Of a stretch of 58,446 bases of DNA, positions 8,823 to 17,177 are shown piece by piece (position 1 is the stretch's first letter; every line of letters starts with the position of its first letter). Source of the stretch: G020354785 sp964521285 (GTDB lineage: Bacteria > Bacteroidota > Bacteroidia > Bacteroidales > UBA10428). Where the stretch lies: contig CAZFQS010000022.1 of NCBI GenBank assembly GCA_964521285.1, forward strand, positions 1 to 58,446, given 5' to 3'. The notes under the pieces are model-generated. The model ran no database searches. It saw nothing but the letters and a program-made list of their open reading frames with translations, and was not told where the DNA came from. Made by a program: the position numbers and the translations under genes.

Positions 8823-10001
8823 ATGAACGGACAATACTGGTCAGTATTTAATAAGCTTGAGGAATGGATACTTAAGAATAATTATGAAAGCTATGATATA
8901 TGTGACATAAAAGGTTTACCCCTTTTTTTAACCCTCAGCAAAATTTCGAATAAGTATAAATTTGGCAAATACATTGAATACCCTGTTTCCTGGATAGCAA
9001 ATAAGTTTACAGATAAGACTCGCCGAATATTCGGGATTGAAAAGAAAGTCTATCCACAGGCTCAGGCATTGATTGCCAGGGCGTACATTAAGGTCTATAA
9101 AGATTTTAAAAAAAAAATATACCTCGATAAATCTTTGGAAATATTAAAATGGCTTTTAGAGAACAGGATAAGCAGTTTTAAGTATTATTGTTGGGGACAA
9201 CCTTATGCCTGGTTTTCAAGAAAACTAATACCAGCCTATACTCCAAGGACAACAGTAACATCACAGGTCGCAAATGCTTTTCTGGATGCCTATGAAATAT
9301 CAAATGACAATAGCTATCTTGACGTAGCAAATAGTATTTGTCTGTTCTATATTAATGAATTAAATCATAATGTTGATGACGACAATAATATTTGTTTCAG
9401 CTATACCACCTTAGATAATTATAATATTCATAATGCCAGTATACTTGCGTCATCAACCCTTATCAGGACGTGGTATCATACAAAAAATGAGAAATTTAAG
9501 GATTATGGAATAAGAGCACTTAATTATACATTAGAACATCAAAATCCGGATGGATCCTGGTACTACTGGGGGCCTCCGGACAAGTTTAATTATATAATAG
9601 ATAATTATCATACCGGATTTATACTCGAATCACTCTGCATGATTAAAAAGTATTCAGGAAATGAATTTAATCATGATTTAGCTATTAATAAGGGATTAAA
9701 GTATTATATAGATAATCTGTTTACAAAGGATTATATTCCTAAATTAAGGCATAATCAAACATTCCCTGTTGATATTCAAAGTTGTGCGCAGAGTATCATT
9801 ACCTTTGGGGAGTTGGAGGAATTCAATACGGTTTTGAAAGAGATTAAGGAGAAGGTTGCTAACTGGACAATTAATAATATGTTTGATAATGAAGGTTATT
9901 TTTATTATAGATTCTTAAACAGCGGTAAAATTGACAAAACACCTTATATAAGATGGTCTGAATCATGGATGTTAAGAGCCCTTTCTTTTATTTTAAAATG
10001 A
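8823..10001 (+). CDS. Alpha/alpha-toroid (six-hairpin-like) protein of the glycan operon
   Basis: A 392-residue protein when started at the ATG at 8823, which lies 13 bases after the previous stop. The frame is open further upstream to 8772, but that would overlap the sulfotransferase gene. It is rich in helices with repeated aromatic and Gly patches such as NPDGSWYYWG and YHTGFILESL, recalling alpha/alpha barrels (terpene-cyclase or glycosidase-like toroids). I do not recognise a catalytic residue set with certainty. Homologues sit in Bacteroidota polysaccharide clusters, often under misleading names. A role in trimming, lyase action or epimerising a glycan intermediate is conceivable but not shown. 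Confidence 0.6.
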   Translation: MNGQYWSVFNKLEEWILKNNYESYDICDIKGLPLFLTLSKISNKYKFGKYIEYPVSWIANKFTDKTRRIFGIEKKVYPQAQALIARAYIKVYKDFKKKIYLDKSLEILKWLLENRISSFKYYCWGQPYAWFSRKLIPAYTPRTTVTSQVANAFLDAYEISNDNSYLDVANSICLFYINELNHNVDDDNNICFSYTTLDNYNIHNASILASSTLIRTWYHTKNEKFKDYGIRALNYTLEHQNPDGSWYYWGPPDKFNYIIDNYHTGFILESLCMIKKYSGNEFNHDLAINKGLKYYIDNLFTKDYIPKLRHNQTFPVDIQSCAQSIITFGELEEFNTVLKEIKEKVANWTINNMFDNEGYFYYRFLNSGKIDKTPYIRWSESWMLRALSFILK

Positions 10002-10017
10002 TGTTATTAAATAATAA

Positions 10018-10872
10018 ATGAAAAGGATATTACAGTCAGCTGATTATATATATAATAAAATCAGAGTAACAAAAAAGATAAATGATCTGGCAATAATCAG
10101 GGCGGGTATTGATGCTGATGAAACACCTTATGTACAACTGGGAAATAAATTATTTTTTTACGGACTTAAATCCTCTGACAAGGATTTAAAATATTACAGG
10201 TTACTGTTAAAGAAAACAAAAGATATATTATCTTTTAGTTGTTTCAGGGTAGCTCAAGACATTGTGATAAGATATTATGAAGGGGGATTGAGGTTAGGGG
10301 GCCCGAAAAAAGAAAGGTATTACCAGGTGAAGCCAGCAGATGTTGTTGCAGAGATGGGAGCCTATCAGGGTTTTTATACTATGTATCTGTCGGAAAAGGT
10401 GGGGAAATATGGAAATGTAATTGCAATTGAGCCATTTGAGGAAAATCTGTTCCTTTTACGGAAGAATGTTTTAAATAATGAATTATCTAATGTAACAATT
10501 GTAAGCAGGGGAGTATGGAAAGAGAAAACAGAATTAACATTTTTCAGAAAAAAGGAGGATCTACAATCAGGGAGCATTAAACTTACTAGTGAAAATAAAA
10601 ACAAAATAATAGTACCTGTAGACAGTTTAGATAATATACTTGCTGAAAATGATATTAATGAGGTGAATTTTATGATAATTCAACTAAATGGAGCTGAAAA
10701 AGAAGCATTAGTCGGAATGACAAAATATAAACCATTGAATATCGCAATAGCCGCAAGGTATAAAAAGGAAAAGGAGACTGTTGTCAATTCGGTTACTGCC
10801 ATACTGAAAGATCGTAATTATAGGATTAAAATATTAAACAGACATTACATATATGCTGAATTAATCAATTAG
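10018..10872 (+). CDS. FkbM family methyltransferase
   Basis: A 284-residue SAM-dependent methyltransferase of the FkbM type. The SAM-binding motif I is VVAEMGAYQGFY at 109-120, with an acidic residue (AIEPFEENL) ending strand 2 and the family-typical LDNILAENDINEVNFMII segment in which an Asp usually follows IKID; here it reads IQLNGAE, so the canonical KIDxEG motif is altered. FkbM enzymes O-methylate sugars or other small molecules. Located between the toroid and SGNH genes with gaps of 16 and 13 bases, it likely methylates a sugar of the same glycan. Confidence 0.75.
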   Translation: MKRILQSADYIYNKIRVTKKINDLAIIRAGIDADETPYVQLGNKLFFYGLKSSDKDLKYYRLLLKKTKDILSFSCFRVAQDIVIRYYEGGLRLGGPKKERYYQVKPADVVAEMGAYQGFYTMYLSEKVGKYGNVIAIEPFEENLFLLRKNVLNNELSNVTIVSRGVWKEKTELTFFRKKEDLQSGSIKLTSENKNKIIVPVDSLDNILAENDINEVNFMIIQLNGAEKEALVGMTKYKPLNIAIAARYKKEKETVVNSVTAILKDRNYRIKILNRHYIYAELIN

Positions 10873-10885
10873 TCTATTTAAAAAT

Positions 10886-11611
10886 ATGGGAAATTTAAAG
10901 GTCACAATTATTGGGAACTCTGTTGCGTTGAGAGTTAGACCTCCGGAAAGGCACCCAATTAATAAAAATTATACTCAGCAGCTCGAAGAAATACTGCAAA
11001 AAAAAATTAAAGACAATACAGTTATTATACAGAATAAATCTCAGGGTGCACTGACTATATGCGATATTACATCTTCAACTGATGAATATATAAATAGCTT
11101 TCCTCAATATTATGTGTTAAATATTGGAATTGTAGACAGTTGTTCGCGTGAAGTCCCTTTATGGTTTTACAGGCTGGCAAATAGTCAGAAGGATAATATT
11201 TTCTATAATTTTTTTAGCTTTTTATATCGCAGAATAATAGTTAATATAAGGCCATTCCTGGTTTATATCAGGGGCAAAAAAGGCTGGATCAGTATCAGAA
11301 GATTTAAAAGACATTTTAAAAATCTTATACAAATATTACTTAAAGAAACTAATGCAAAAATAATAGTAATACCAATAAATCCTGTAAGTGACAGAATAGA
11401 GAAAGAATTACCGGGAAGCAAAAAGAATCGGTTAAAATATAACAATGCTATTGAAGCTATAACAAATGAATTTTTACAATACTATGTTAATATAAGTGAT
11501 ATTAAGAGCCACTATGTACCAGACGGAATTCATTATTCAGTGGAAGGACATGCATATATTGCTGAAAGACTGGCATCAATAATTGTTGATGATCAAAAAG
11601 TAATCATATAA
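10886..11611 (+). CDS. SGNH/GDSL-type hydrolase
   Basis: A 241-residue protein with the SGNH layout: block I GNS with the candidate nucleophile Ser12, a VLNIGIVDSC stretch at the place of block III, and the catalytic Asp-His pair in DGIHYSVEGH (D213, H216). Such enzymes are esterases or acyl-modifying enzymes; in glycan operons they often remove or place acetyl groups. No signal peptide is seen, so it probably acts in the cytoplasm. Block I reads GNS and not GDS, and block II Gly is not obvious, so enzymatic activity is likely but not certain. Confidence 0.7.
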   Translation: MGNLKVTIIGNSVALRVRPPERHPINKNYTQQLEEILQKKIKDNTVIIQNKSQGALTICDITSSTDEYINSFPQYYVLNIGIVDSCSREVPLWFYRLANSQKDNIFYNFFSFLYRRIIVNIRPFLVYIRGKKGWISIRRFKRHFKNLIQILLKETNAKIIVIPINPVSDRIEKELPGSKKNRLKYNNAIEAITNEFLQYYVNISDIKSHYVPDGIHYSVEGHAYIAERLASIIVDDQKVII

Positions 11612-11613
11612 AA

Positions 11614-13122
11614 ATGCTGGATAAGCTAAAAAATACTCTCAAACATACTTTCATTTACGGATTGGGCAATTTAAGTATAAAACTAATTGGACTGGTTCTT
11701 CTTCCTTTATACACAAAACATCTGAGTTCGGCAGAATATGGTGCTTTCGCAATTCTTGAGGTAACTTCTCTGATTATTACCTATGTCTTTAGTTTTAAGT
11801 TGTCCACATCTATGATGAGATGGTGGTCTGCTATCAAGGATGATAATTATAAAAAGGTTATAGTTTTTACTGCTTTCTCATCATCTATATTGGTAGTGAT
11901 TTTTTTAAATATAAATTCTTTTTTATTCAGTAAGTTTCTGTCAGATATATTATTAGATGATAAGTACTTATACGATTTAGTAAGATTAATATTTTTATCA
12001 TCTTCATTTGAAATACTTAATTATTATGCATTAGAACTTATCAGGCTAAAGGAGAAGTCAATTCTTTATGTTGCAGTAGCTATTCTTAGGACAGTTGTAG
12101 TATTGACTCTTAATATAATTCTTGTGGCTTACTGTAATTACGGCATAAAAGGAATAATATTAAGTCAATTATCAGGACATGTTTTAGTCTTTTTAATAAC
12201 CTTTCCATTTCTGAGAAGGAATATGATATTAAGGTATGACTGGGATGAATTCAAGAAAATGCTTAATTACGGAGTCCCTCTTGTTTTTTCAACAATAGCA
12301 ATGATGTTAATGAATATGGGGGATCGTTATTTGATAAGATATTTACTGGATTTTTCAGAAGTAGGAATTTATTCATTAGGATACAAAATATCTAGTGTTA
12401 TCAATATTTTTGTTCTTCAGTCATTTCAAATGGGATTTCTGCCAATTGCTTACAAGCAATTTCAAACTAAAGATGCCAACAGGTTTTTTTCAAAAACCCT
12501 TACTTATTATACACTTGTCCTGACAACTGTTGCACTAATGCTTTCATTATTCAGTAAAGAGTTAATTGAGTTATTATCGAAAAGAGAGGAATACTTCAGT
12601 GCTTATAAGGTAGTACCATTTTTTTCTCTGGCTTTCATTTTACGCGGGATCGAATACGTTTTTTCTCTGGGATTACATTATACAAAAAAAACAAAGTATA
12701 ATGCACTAATTGTGCTGTCATTGGCAATATTAAATGTAATATTAAATTTTATTTTTATCCCGGCTTTTAAGATTATTGGAGCATCTGTTACAACAGTTAT
12801 ATGCTGGATGTTTATGGCAGTCCTGTTTTACATTTTTTCACAAAAATTTTATAAGGTGAATTATGAAATCAAAAAGATAATTATGATAATATTAACGGGA
12901 TGCGGACTATTTCTTCTCTCATTTTTATATTTCGATTTGACTTTACATATTAAACTGGTGATTAAAATATTATCTGTTATCTCATTTCCTTTTATACTGT
13001 TTTTAATGAAATTTTATGAACCAATTGAAATAATGCGCATTAGGGAGGCATTTAACAAGTGGAGGAATCCTCTGAAATGGAGACAAAACTTACTAAAGAT
13101 GAAAATGTTCTCTAAAAAATAG
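11614..13122 (+). CDS. Oligosaccharide flippase (Wzx-like, MOP superfamily)
   Basis: A 502-residue polytopic membrane protein with about 12-14 hydrophobic segments, starting with the typical basic N-terminus and the FIYGLGNLSIKLIGLVLLPL segment of the polysaccharide biosynthesis (MATE/MVF-like) family. It would flip a lipid-linked oligosaccharide to the periplasmic face. It is last in the operon and starts 2 bases after the SGNH stop. Its end converges on wecB with only 8 bases between. Neither a Wzy polymerase nor an initiating phosphoglycosyltransferase was recognised in this operon. Confidence 0.9.
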   Translation: MLDKLKNTLKHTFIYGLGNLSIKLIGLVLLPLYTKHLSSAEYGAFAILEVTSLIITYVFSFKLSTSMMRWWSAIKDDNYKKVIVFTAFSSSILVVIFLNINSFLFSKFLSDILLDDKYLYDLVRLIFLSSSFEILNYYALELIRLKEKSILYVAVAILRTVVVLTLNIILVAYCNYGIKGIILSQLSGHVLVFLITFPFLRRNMILRYDWDEFKKMLNYGVPLVFSTIAMMLMNMGDRYLIRYLLDFSEVGIYSLGYKISSVINIFVLQSFQMGFLPIAYKQFQTKDANRFFSKTLTYYTLVLTTVALMLSLFSKELIELLSKREEYFSAYKVVPFFSLAFILRGIEYVFSLGLHYTKKTKYNALIVLSLAILNVILNFIFIPAFKIIGASVTTVICWMFMAVLFYIFSQKFYKVNYEIKKIIMIILTGCGLFLLSFLYFDLTLHIKLVIKILSVISFPFILFLMKFYEPIEIMRIREAFNKWRNPLKWRQNLLKMKMFSKK

Positions 13123-13130
13123 AAATTATT

Positions 13131-14213
13131 TCATTCCGGATTTTGCTTCAACAGTTCCACTATTTTCTCAGCACTCTTGCCATCCCCGTATAATTTATAA
13201 TTGAAATTTTCCTTTCTTCCGGGGATTTTGCTGTAAGATGCAAGAATATTGTTTTCATCTGAACCGGACAGAAAATTAACTTTACTATCAACCAGCTCTG
13301 TCCACTCGGTTTCTTCTCTTAAAGTTATGCAGTATTTACTAAAAAAATATGCTTCTTTTTGCATTCCTCCGCTGTCGGTTATGACTAGCTCGCAGTGCTT
13401 GAGTAATTCAATTATATCAAAATAACCAACTGGTTCAATGGGATCAAAGGCAAGCTTTATATTGTTTTTATTTAAGACATTTCTGGTTCTAGGATGCAAT
13501 GGTAATACTATTAAGGTTTCCTTATTAATATTATTAAGGGCAGAAACTATTGATTTAAGATTCTCTACATTATCTGTGTTTTCTTCCCTGTGAATTGTAC
13601 ATAGTATAAAATTTCTGTTATTAAGTTTGAAATCTGAAATTATTGACGATTTGTCTTGTGAGATCCTGCTATAATACAATGCAGCATCATACATAACATC
13701 TCCTACATTGTAAATTTTTGAACTAAAATTTTTAAAACCCTCAGATATAAGGTTTTTTAATGCCACCTCGGTTGGACAAAATAAGATATCAGATAATCTG
13801 TCAGTTACAATACGGTTAATTTCTTCAGGCATTTTCATGTTAAACGATCTCAAGCCTGCCTCTATATGAGCCAGTGCAATATGCAATTTTTTAGAAGCAA
13901 TTGCACCAGCTAAAGTTGAATTTGTATCTCCGTATACAATCACTATATCCGGATTCTCTATCAATAAAACCTCTTCTATTTTTTCTATCATTCTGCCAGT
14001 CATTGCACCGTGCTTAAGACTATTAATCTCAAGGTTATAGTCAGGTTTTGGAATACCCATTTCCTTAATAAAAATATCAGACATATTTTTATCAAAGTGC
14101 TGACCTGTATGAATAATTTTTTCTTTCATTTCAGAGTTCTTAATTGCCCTGCTAACGCTGGCAGCTTTAATGAGTTGGGGCCGGGCACCCAATATAGTCA
14201 GAATTTTTTTCAA
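13131..14213 (-). CDS. wecB: UDP-N-acetylglucosamine 2-epimerase (non-hydrolysing)
   Basis: Interconverts UDP-GlcNAc and UDP-ManNAc, providing a precursor for ManNAc-containing glycans. The 360-residue length and motifs match the family: GARPQLIK at the N-terminus, GDTNST (D96), HIEAGLRS (E118), PEEINR (E131) and CTIHREENTDN (H208), which correspond to the known active-site Asp, Glu, Glu and His. The UDP-binding TDSGGMQKEA is present. Its start overlaps the upstream glycosyltransferase stop by 4 bases. No wecC-like dehydrogenase is seen in the window, so the fate of UDP-ManNAc is open. Confidence 0.93.
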   Translation of the reverse strand: MKKILTILGARPQLIKAASVSRAIKNSEMKEKIIHTGQHFDKNMSDIFIKEMGIPKPDYNLEINSLKHGAMTGRMIEKIEEVLLIENPDIVIVYGDTNSTLAGAIASKKLHIALAHIEAGLRSFNMKMPEEINRIVTDRLSDILFCPTEVALKNLISEGFKNFSSKIYNVGDVMYDAALYYSRISQDKSSIISDFKLNNRNFILCTIHREENTDNVENLKSIVSALNNINKETLIVLPLHPRTRNVLNKNNIKLAFDPIEPVGYFDIIELLKHCELVITDSGGMQKEAYFFSKYCITLREETEWTELVDSKVNFLSGSDENNILASYSKIPGRKENFNYKLYGDGKSAEKIVELLKQNPE

Positions 14214-15508
14214 TTTATAACCTCCTGAAATGTCTTTACTAGTTCTTTAGTTATATTAAATCTTGAATATTTATCAATATTCACAGAATTTATTTCAAGT
14301 TTATTCATTAAATACAAATGATAATAAGAAAGAATATTCTCTCTTATATTATCCAGGTCGTTAAACTCGAATATTTTACCTGCTTTGGTTGATGCTAAAA
14401 TATTGGCAATGTCTCCACTTGATGGCCCAATTGCAAGAATAGGCCGTTTTGCTGACAGGTATTCAAAAAATTTATTTGTTAAAATACCTTTTGCATTTTG
14501 AGTATTATTAATAAGCAGCAATAATACTTGCGACATTGACATTCTTTCCAGTGCTTGTAAATGCGGAATATATTTATGTTGTGTTGTAAAATTAATTAAG
14601 CTATACTTATTAAGCGAATCAGTAACAGAATAATCGACTTTACCGATAAGATTAATCTGAAGGTTATCTCCAAAACCTTTCTGCGTTTTAATAAGATCGG
14701 ACAAAGCTTTCCAGAGTATTTCAGCATTTCTGCTCTTTGGTATTGATCCAACATGTGTAATGGAAAATTTCCTGTCATATTTACTTTTGTCTGCAGGCAA
14801 ATCATAATCATCATATCCGTTAGTTAGTGTTTTCACCCTTTTAGCCCCTGCCTTTATAAATTCTTCATTCATTGTTGGTCCTATTGCTAAAATATAATCT
14901 GCAGTTGTAAGTACCTTTTTTTCCAGTCTGTGATGTTTCTTATCGGCCCAATAAGTAAGAAGCAAATTTTTATAGTAATCAATATTTGTCCAGGGATCCC
15001 TGAAATCTGCGATCCATGGGGTATTTAGATTCCTTTTTAACAAAAAAGCTATGATATGCATACTATGGGGAGGGCCTGAGGAAACTATTAAATCAACTGT
15101 ATTATTTTTTATATATTTTTTTAAAAATCTGAAAGATGGTTTTATCCAGAATTTACGTGCATCAGGAATAAAAAAGTTGCTCCTTATAAAATTAGATGCT
15201 TTATCAATTATTATGTTGCTTTTTTTTTCTGAAATAAAAGCAGTGGAGATTCTTTCATCCTTCCTTTTTTTGTCAAGTATTCTGTAAAATCTGTAGGGTT
15301 CCCATATAGGGCGTTTAATTACAGTTATTTTATCAGGTATTTCTTTCATTAGGGAAGTGTCTGTTTCTTGCGGTTCTGCATTTTCAGGTGTATAGATTAT
15401 TGGCTCCCATCCAAATCCGGGTAAATATTTTGAAAATTTCAACCATCGTAATACCTGGGAACCCCCACTGGGGGGCCAGTAATATGTAATAATAAGTACT
15501 TTTTTCAT
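14210..15508 (-). CDS. Glycosyltransferase family 4 protein
   Basis: A 432-residue GT-B type glycosyltransferase. It opens with IITYYWPPSGGSQVLRWLKF, the glycine-rich acceptor-domain loop seen in Bacteroidota GT4 enzymes, and has THVGSIPKSRN and a C-terminal NKFFEYLSAKRPILAIGP segment typical of the donor-binding domain. It overlaps glyS upstream and wecB downstream by 4 bases each, so the three are presumably co-transcribed and translationally coupled. With wecB next to it, transfer of a ManNAc- or GlcNAc-type sugar is a reasonable guess, not more. Confidence 0.85.
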   Translation of the reverse strand: MKKVLIITYYWPPSGGSQVLRWLKFSKYLPGFGWEPIIYTPENAEPQETDTSLMKEIPDKITVIKRPIWEPYRFYRILDKKRKDERISTAFISEKKSNIIIDKASNFIRSNFFIPDARKFWIKPSFRFLKKYIKNNTVDLIVSSGPPHSMHIIAFLLKRNLNTPWIADFRDPWTNIDYYKNLLLTYWADKKHHRLEKKVLTTADYILAIGPTMNEEFIKAGAKRVKTLTNGYDDYDLPADKSKYDRKFSITHVGSIPKSRNAEILWKALSDLIKTQKGFGDNLQINLIGKVDYSVTDSLNKYSLINFTTQHKYIPHLQALERMSMSQVLLLLINNTQNAKGILTNKFFEYLSAKRPILAIGPSSGDIANILASTKAGKIFEFNDLDNIRENILSYYHLYLMNKLEINSVNIDKYSRFNITKELVKTFQEVIN

Positions 15509-17058
15509 TTTAACTTTTCAAGCAGCTTTTTCATACTAACCTTTTCGCCCATTATTTCCGGGAGGCGGCTAATATCTAATCTTTCCTGCTTCATAGTATC
15601 TCTGTATCTGATTGTTACTGTATTATCATCCAGGGTCTTGTGGTCAACTGTTATGCAAAATGGTGTTCCAATAGCGTCCTGCCTTCTGTAGCGTCGTCCA
15701 ATTGAATCTTTTTCTTCATACTGGCAATTAAAATCCAGTTTTAATCTATCAATAATTCCCCGCGCCTTTTCAGGCAGACCGTCTTTTTTAGTCAATGGTA
15801 AAACAGCAAGTTTAACAGGTGTCAGGGCAGGATGAATTTTCATTACAACCCTTTCTTCTTTGGCGCTACCTTCCCAGTCTACTTTTTCCTGGGTATATGC
15901 ATTTGAAATAACGGAGAATAAAGTACGGTCAAGGCCTATTGATGTTTCAACTACATAGGGGATATAGCTTTTATTAGTTTCATTATCAAAATATTGTATT
16001 TTTTTCCCTGAGAATTTTTCGTGGTTAGCGAGATCATAGTCAGTTCTTGAATGGATCCCTTCGATTTCCTTAAAACCTGCAGGAAATTTAAACTCGATAT
16101 CAGTGGCTGCATTAGCATAATGAGCCAGTTTATCATGGTCATGAAAACGATAATTTTCTGCACCCATGCCAATTGCTGTATGCCATTTCAGACGGGCATT
16201 CTTCCAGAATTCATACCATTCCATCTCTGTTCCCGGGCTTACAAAATATTGCATTTCCATTTGTTCAAATTCACGCATACGCAAAATGAACTGGCGGGCA
16301 ACAATTTCGTTTCTGAATGCTTTGCCTATTTGAGCAATTCCGAATGGTATCTTTAACCGGGCAGTTTTTTGTACGTTAAGAAAATTTACAAATATACCCT
16401 GTGCTGTTTCTGGCCGCAAGTATATGGTACTTGTATCTTCATTTACTGATCCCAGCTGGGTACTGAACATGAGGTTAAACTGGCGTACGTCAGTCCAATT
16501 CTTACTTCCTGACTCAGGACAGGTAATTCCTGCATCTAAAATTATTTGTTTAAGTTCACCAAGGTCTTCGTTTTCACTTGCTTTTATATATCTTGATTTT
16601 ATTTCATTAATAGTTTTCCGGATTTCAAGAACCCTGGGATTTGTTTCATTGAATATTTTTTCATCAAAGTCATCCCCGAATTTATTATGGGCCTTTTCGT
16701 TCTCTTTCTGTATTTTATCTTCAAGTTTCTCAAAAAAGTCTTCAATCAAAGTATCAGCACGGTATCTTTTTTTTGAATCTTTATTATCAATAAGGGGGTC
16801 ATTAAATGCTCCCACATGTCCCGAGGCTTCCCATATTTTTGGATGCATGAAAATAGCTGAATCAATGCCGACAATATTTTCATTTAACAGGATCATAGCA
16901 TCCCACCAGTATTTTTTAATGTTATTTTTTAACTCTACCCCATTTTGTCCATAATCATAAACTGCTCCTAGACCATCGTAGATCTCACTGGACGGAAATA
17001 TGAAACCATATTCTTTGCAATGTGCAATGATCTTCTTAAAAACTTCTTCCTTTGCCAT
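15505..17058 (-). CDS. glyS: Glycine--tRNA ligase (single-chain class II type)
   Basis: Charges tRNA-Gly with glycine. The 517-residue protein is the homodimeric (eukaryote/archaeal-like) GlyRS used by Bacteroidota, not the alpha2beta2 type. Visible landmarks are GFIFPSSEIYDGLGAVYDYG near the N-terminus, motif 2 region FRNEIVARQFILRMREF with a following EQMEMQYF, and motif 3 region VVETSIGLDRTLF. The C-terminal anticodon-binding domain begins near AVLPLTKKDGL. The ATG is followed upstream by the 17065-17164 gap, so its promoter is not visible. Odd point: an essential gene leads an operon with a glycosyltransferase and wecB. Confidence 0.95.
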   Translation of the reverse strand: MAKEEVFKKIIAHCKEYGFIFPSSEIYDGLGAVYDYGQNGVELKNNIKKYWWDAMILLNENIVGIDSAIFMHPKIWEASGHVGAFNDPLIDNKDSKKRYRADTLIEDFFEKLEDKIQKENEKAHNKFGDDFDEKIFNETNPRVLEIRKTINEIKSRYIKASENEDLGELKQIILDAGITCPESGSKNWTDVRQFNLMFSTQLGSVNEDTSTIYLRPETAQGIFVNFLNVQKTARLKIPFGIAQIGKAFRNEIVARQFILRMREFEQMEMQYFVSPGTEMEWYEFWKNARLKWHTAIGMGAENYRFHDHDKLAHYANAATDIEFKFPAGFKEIEGIHSRTDYDLANHEKFSGKKIQYFDNETNKSYIPYVVETSIGLDRTLFSVISNAYTQEKVDWEGSAKEERVVMKIHPALTPVKLAVLPLTKKDGLPEKARGIIDRLKLDFNCQYEEKDSIGRRYRRQDAIGTPFCITVDHKTLDDNTVTIRYRDTMKQERLDISRLPEIMGEKVSMKKLLEKLK

Positions 17059-17064
17059 AAAAAA

Positions 17065-17164
17065 NNNNNNNNNNNNNNNNNNNNNNNNNNNNNNNNNNNN
17101 NNNNNNNNNNNNNNNNNNNNNNNNNNNNNNNNNNNNNNNNNNNNNNNNNNNNNNNNNNNNNNNN
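17065..17164. other. Assembly gap (100 N) between glyS and nadB
   Basis: Exactly 100 N between two divergent genes. The true size is unknown, and the promoters of both glyS and nadB probably lie in it. Unlike the first gap, the flanks show no repeat. Confidence 0.95.
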
Positions 17165-17177
17165 ATATTTATGTATT

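Noticed and set aside
16424..16954. Open frame of 176 codons on the plus strand
   Set aside because: It lies wholly antisense to glyS, whose protein is clearly real, and its translation shows no family features.
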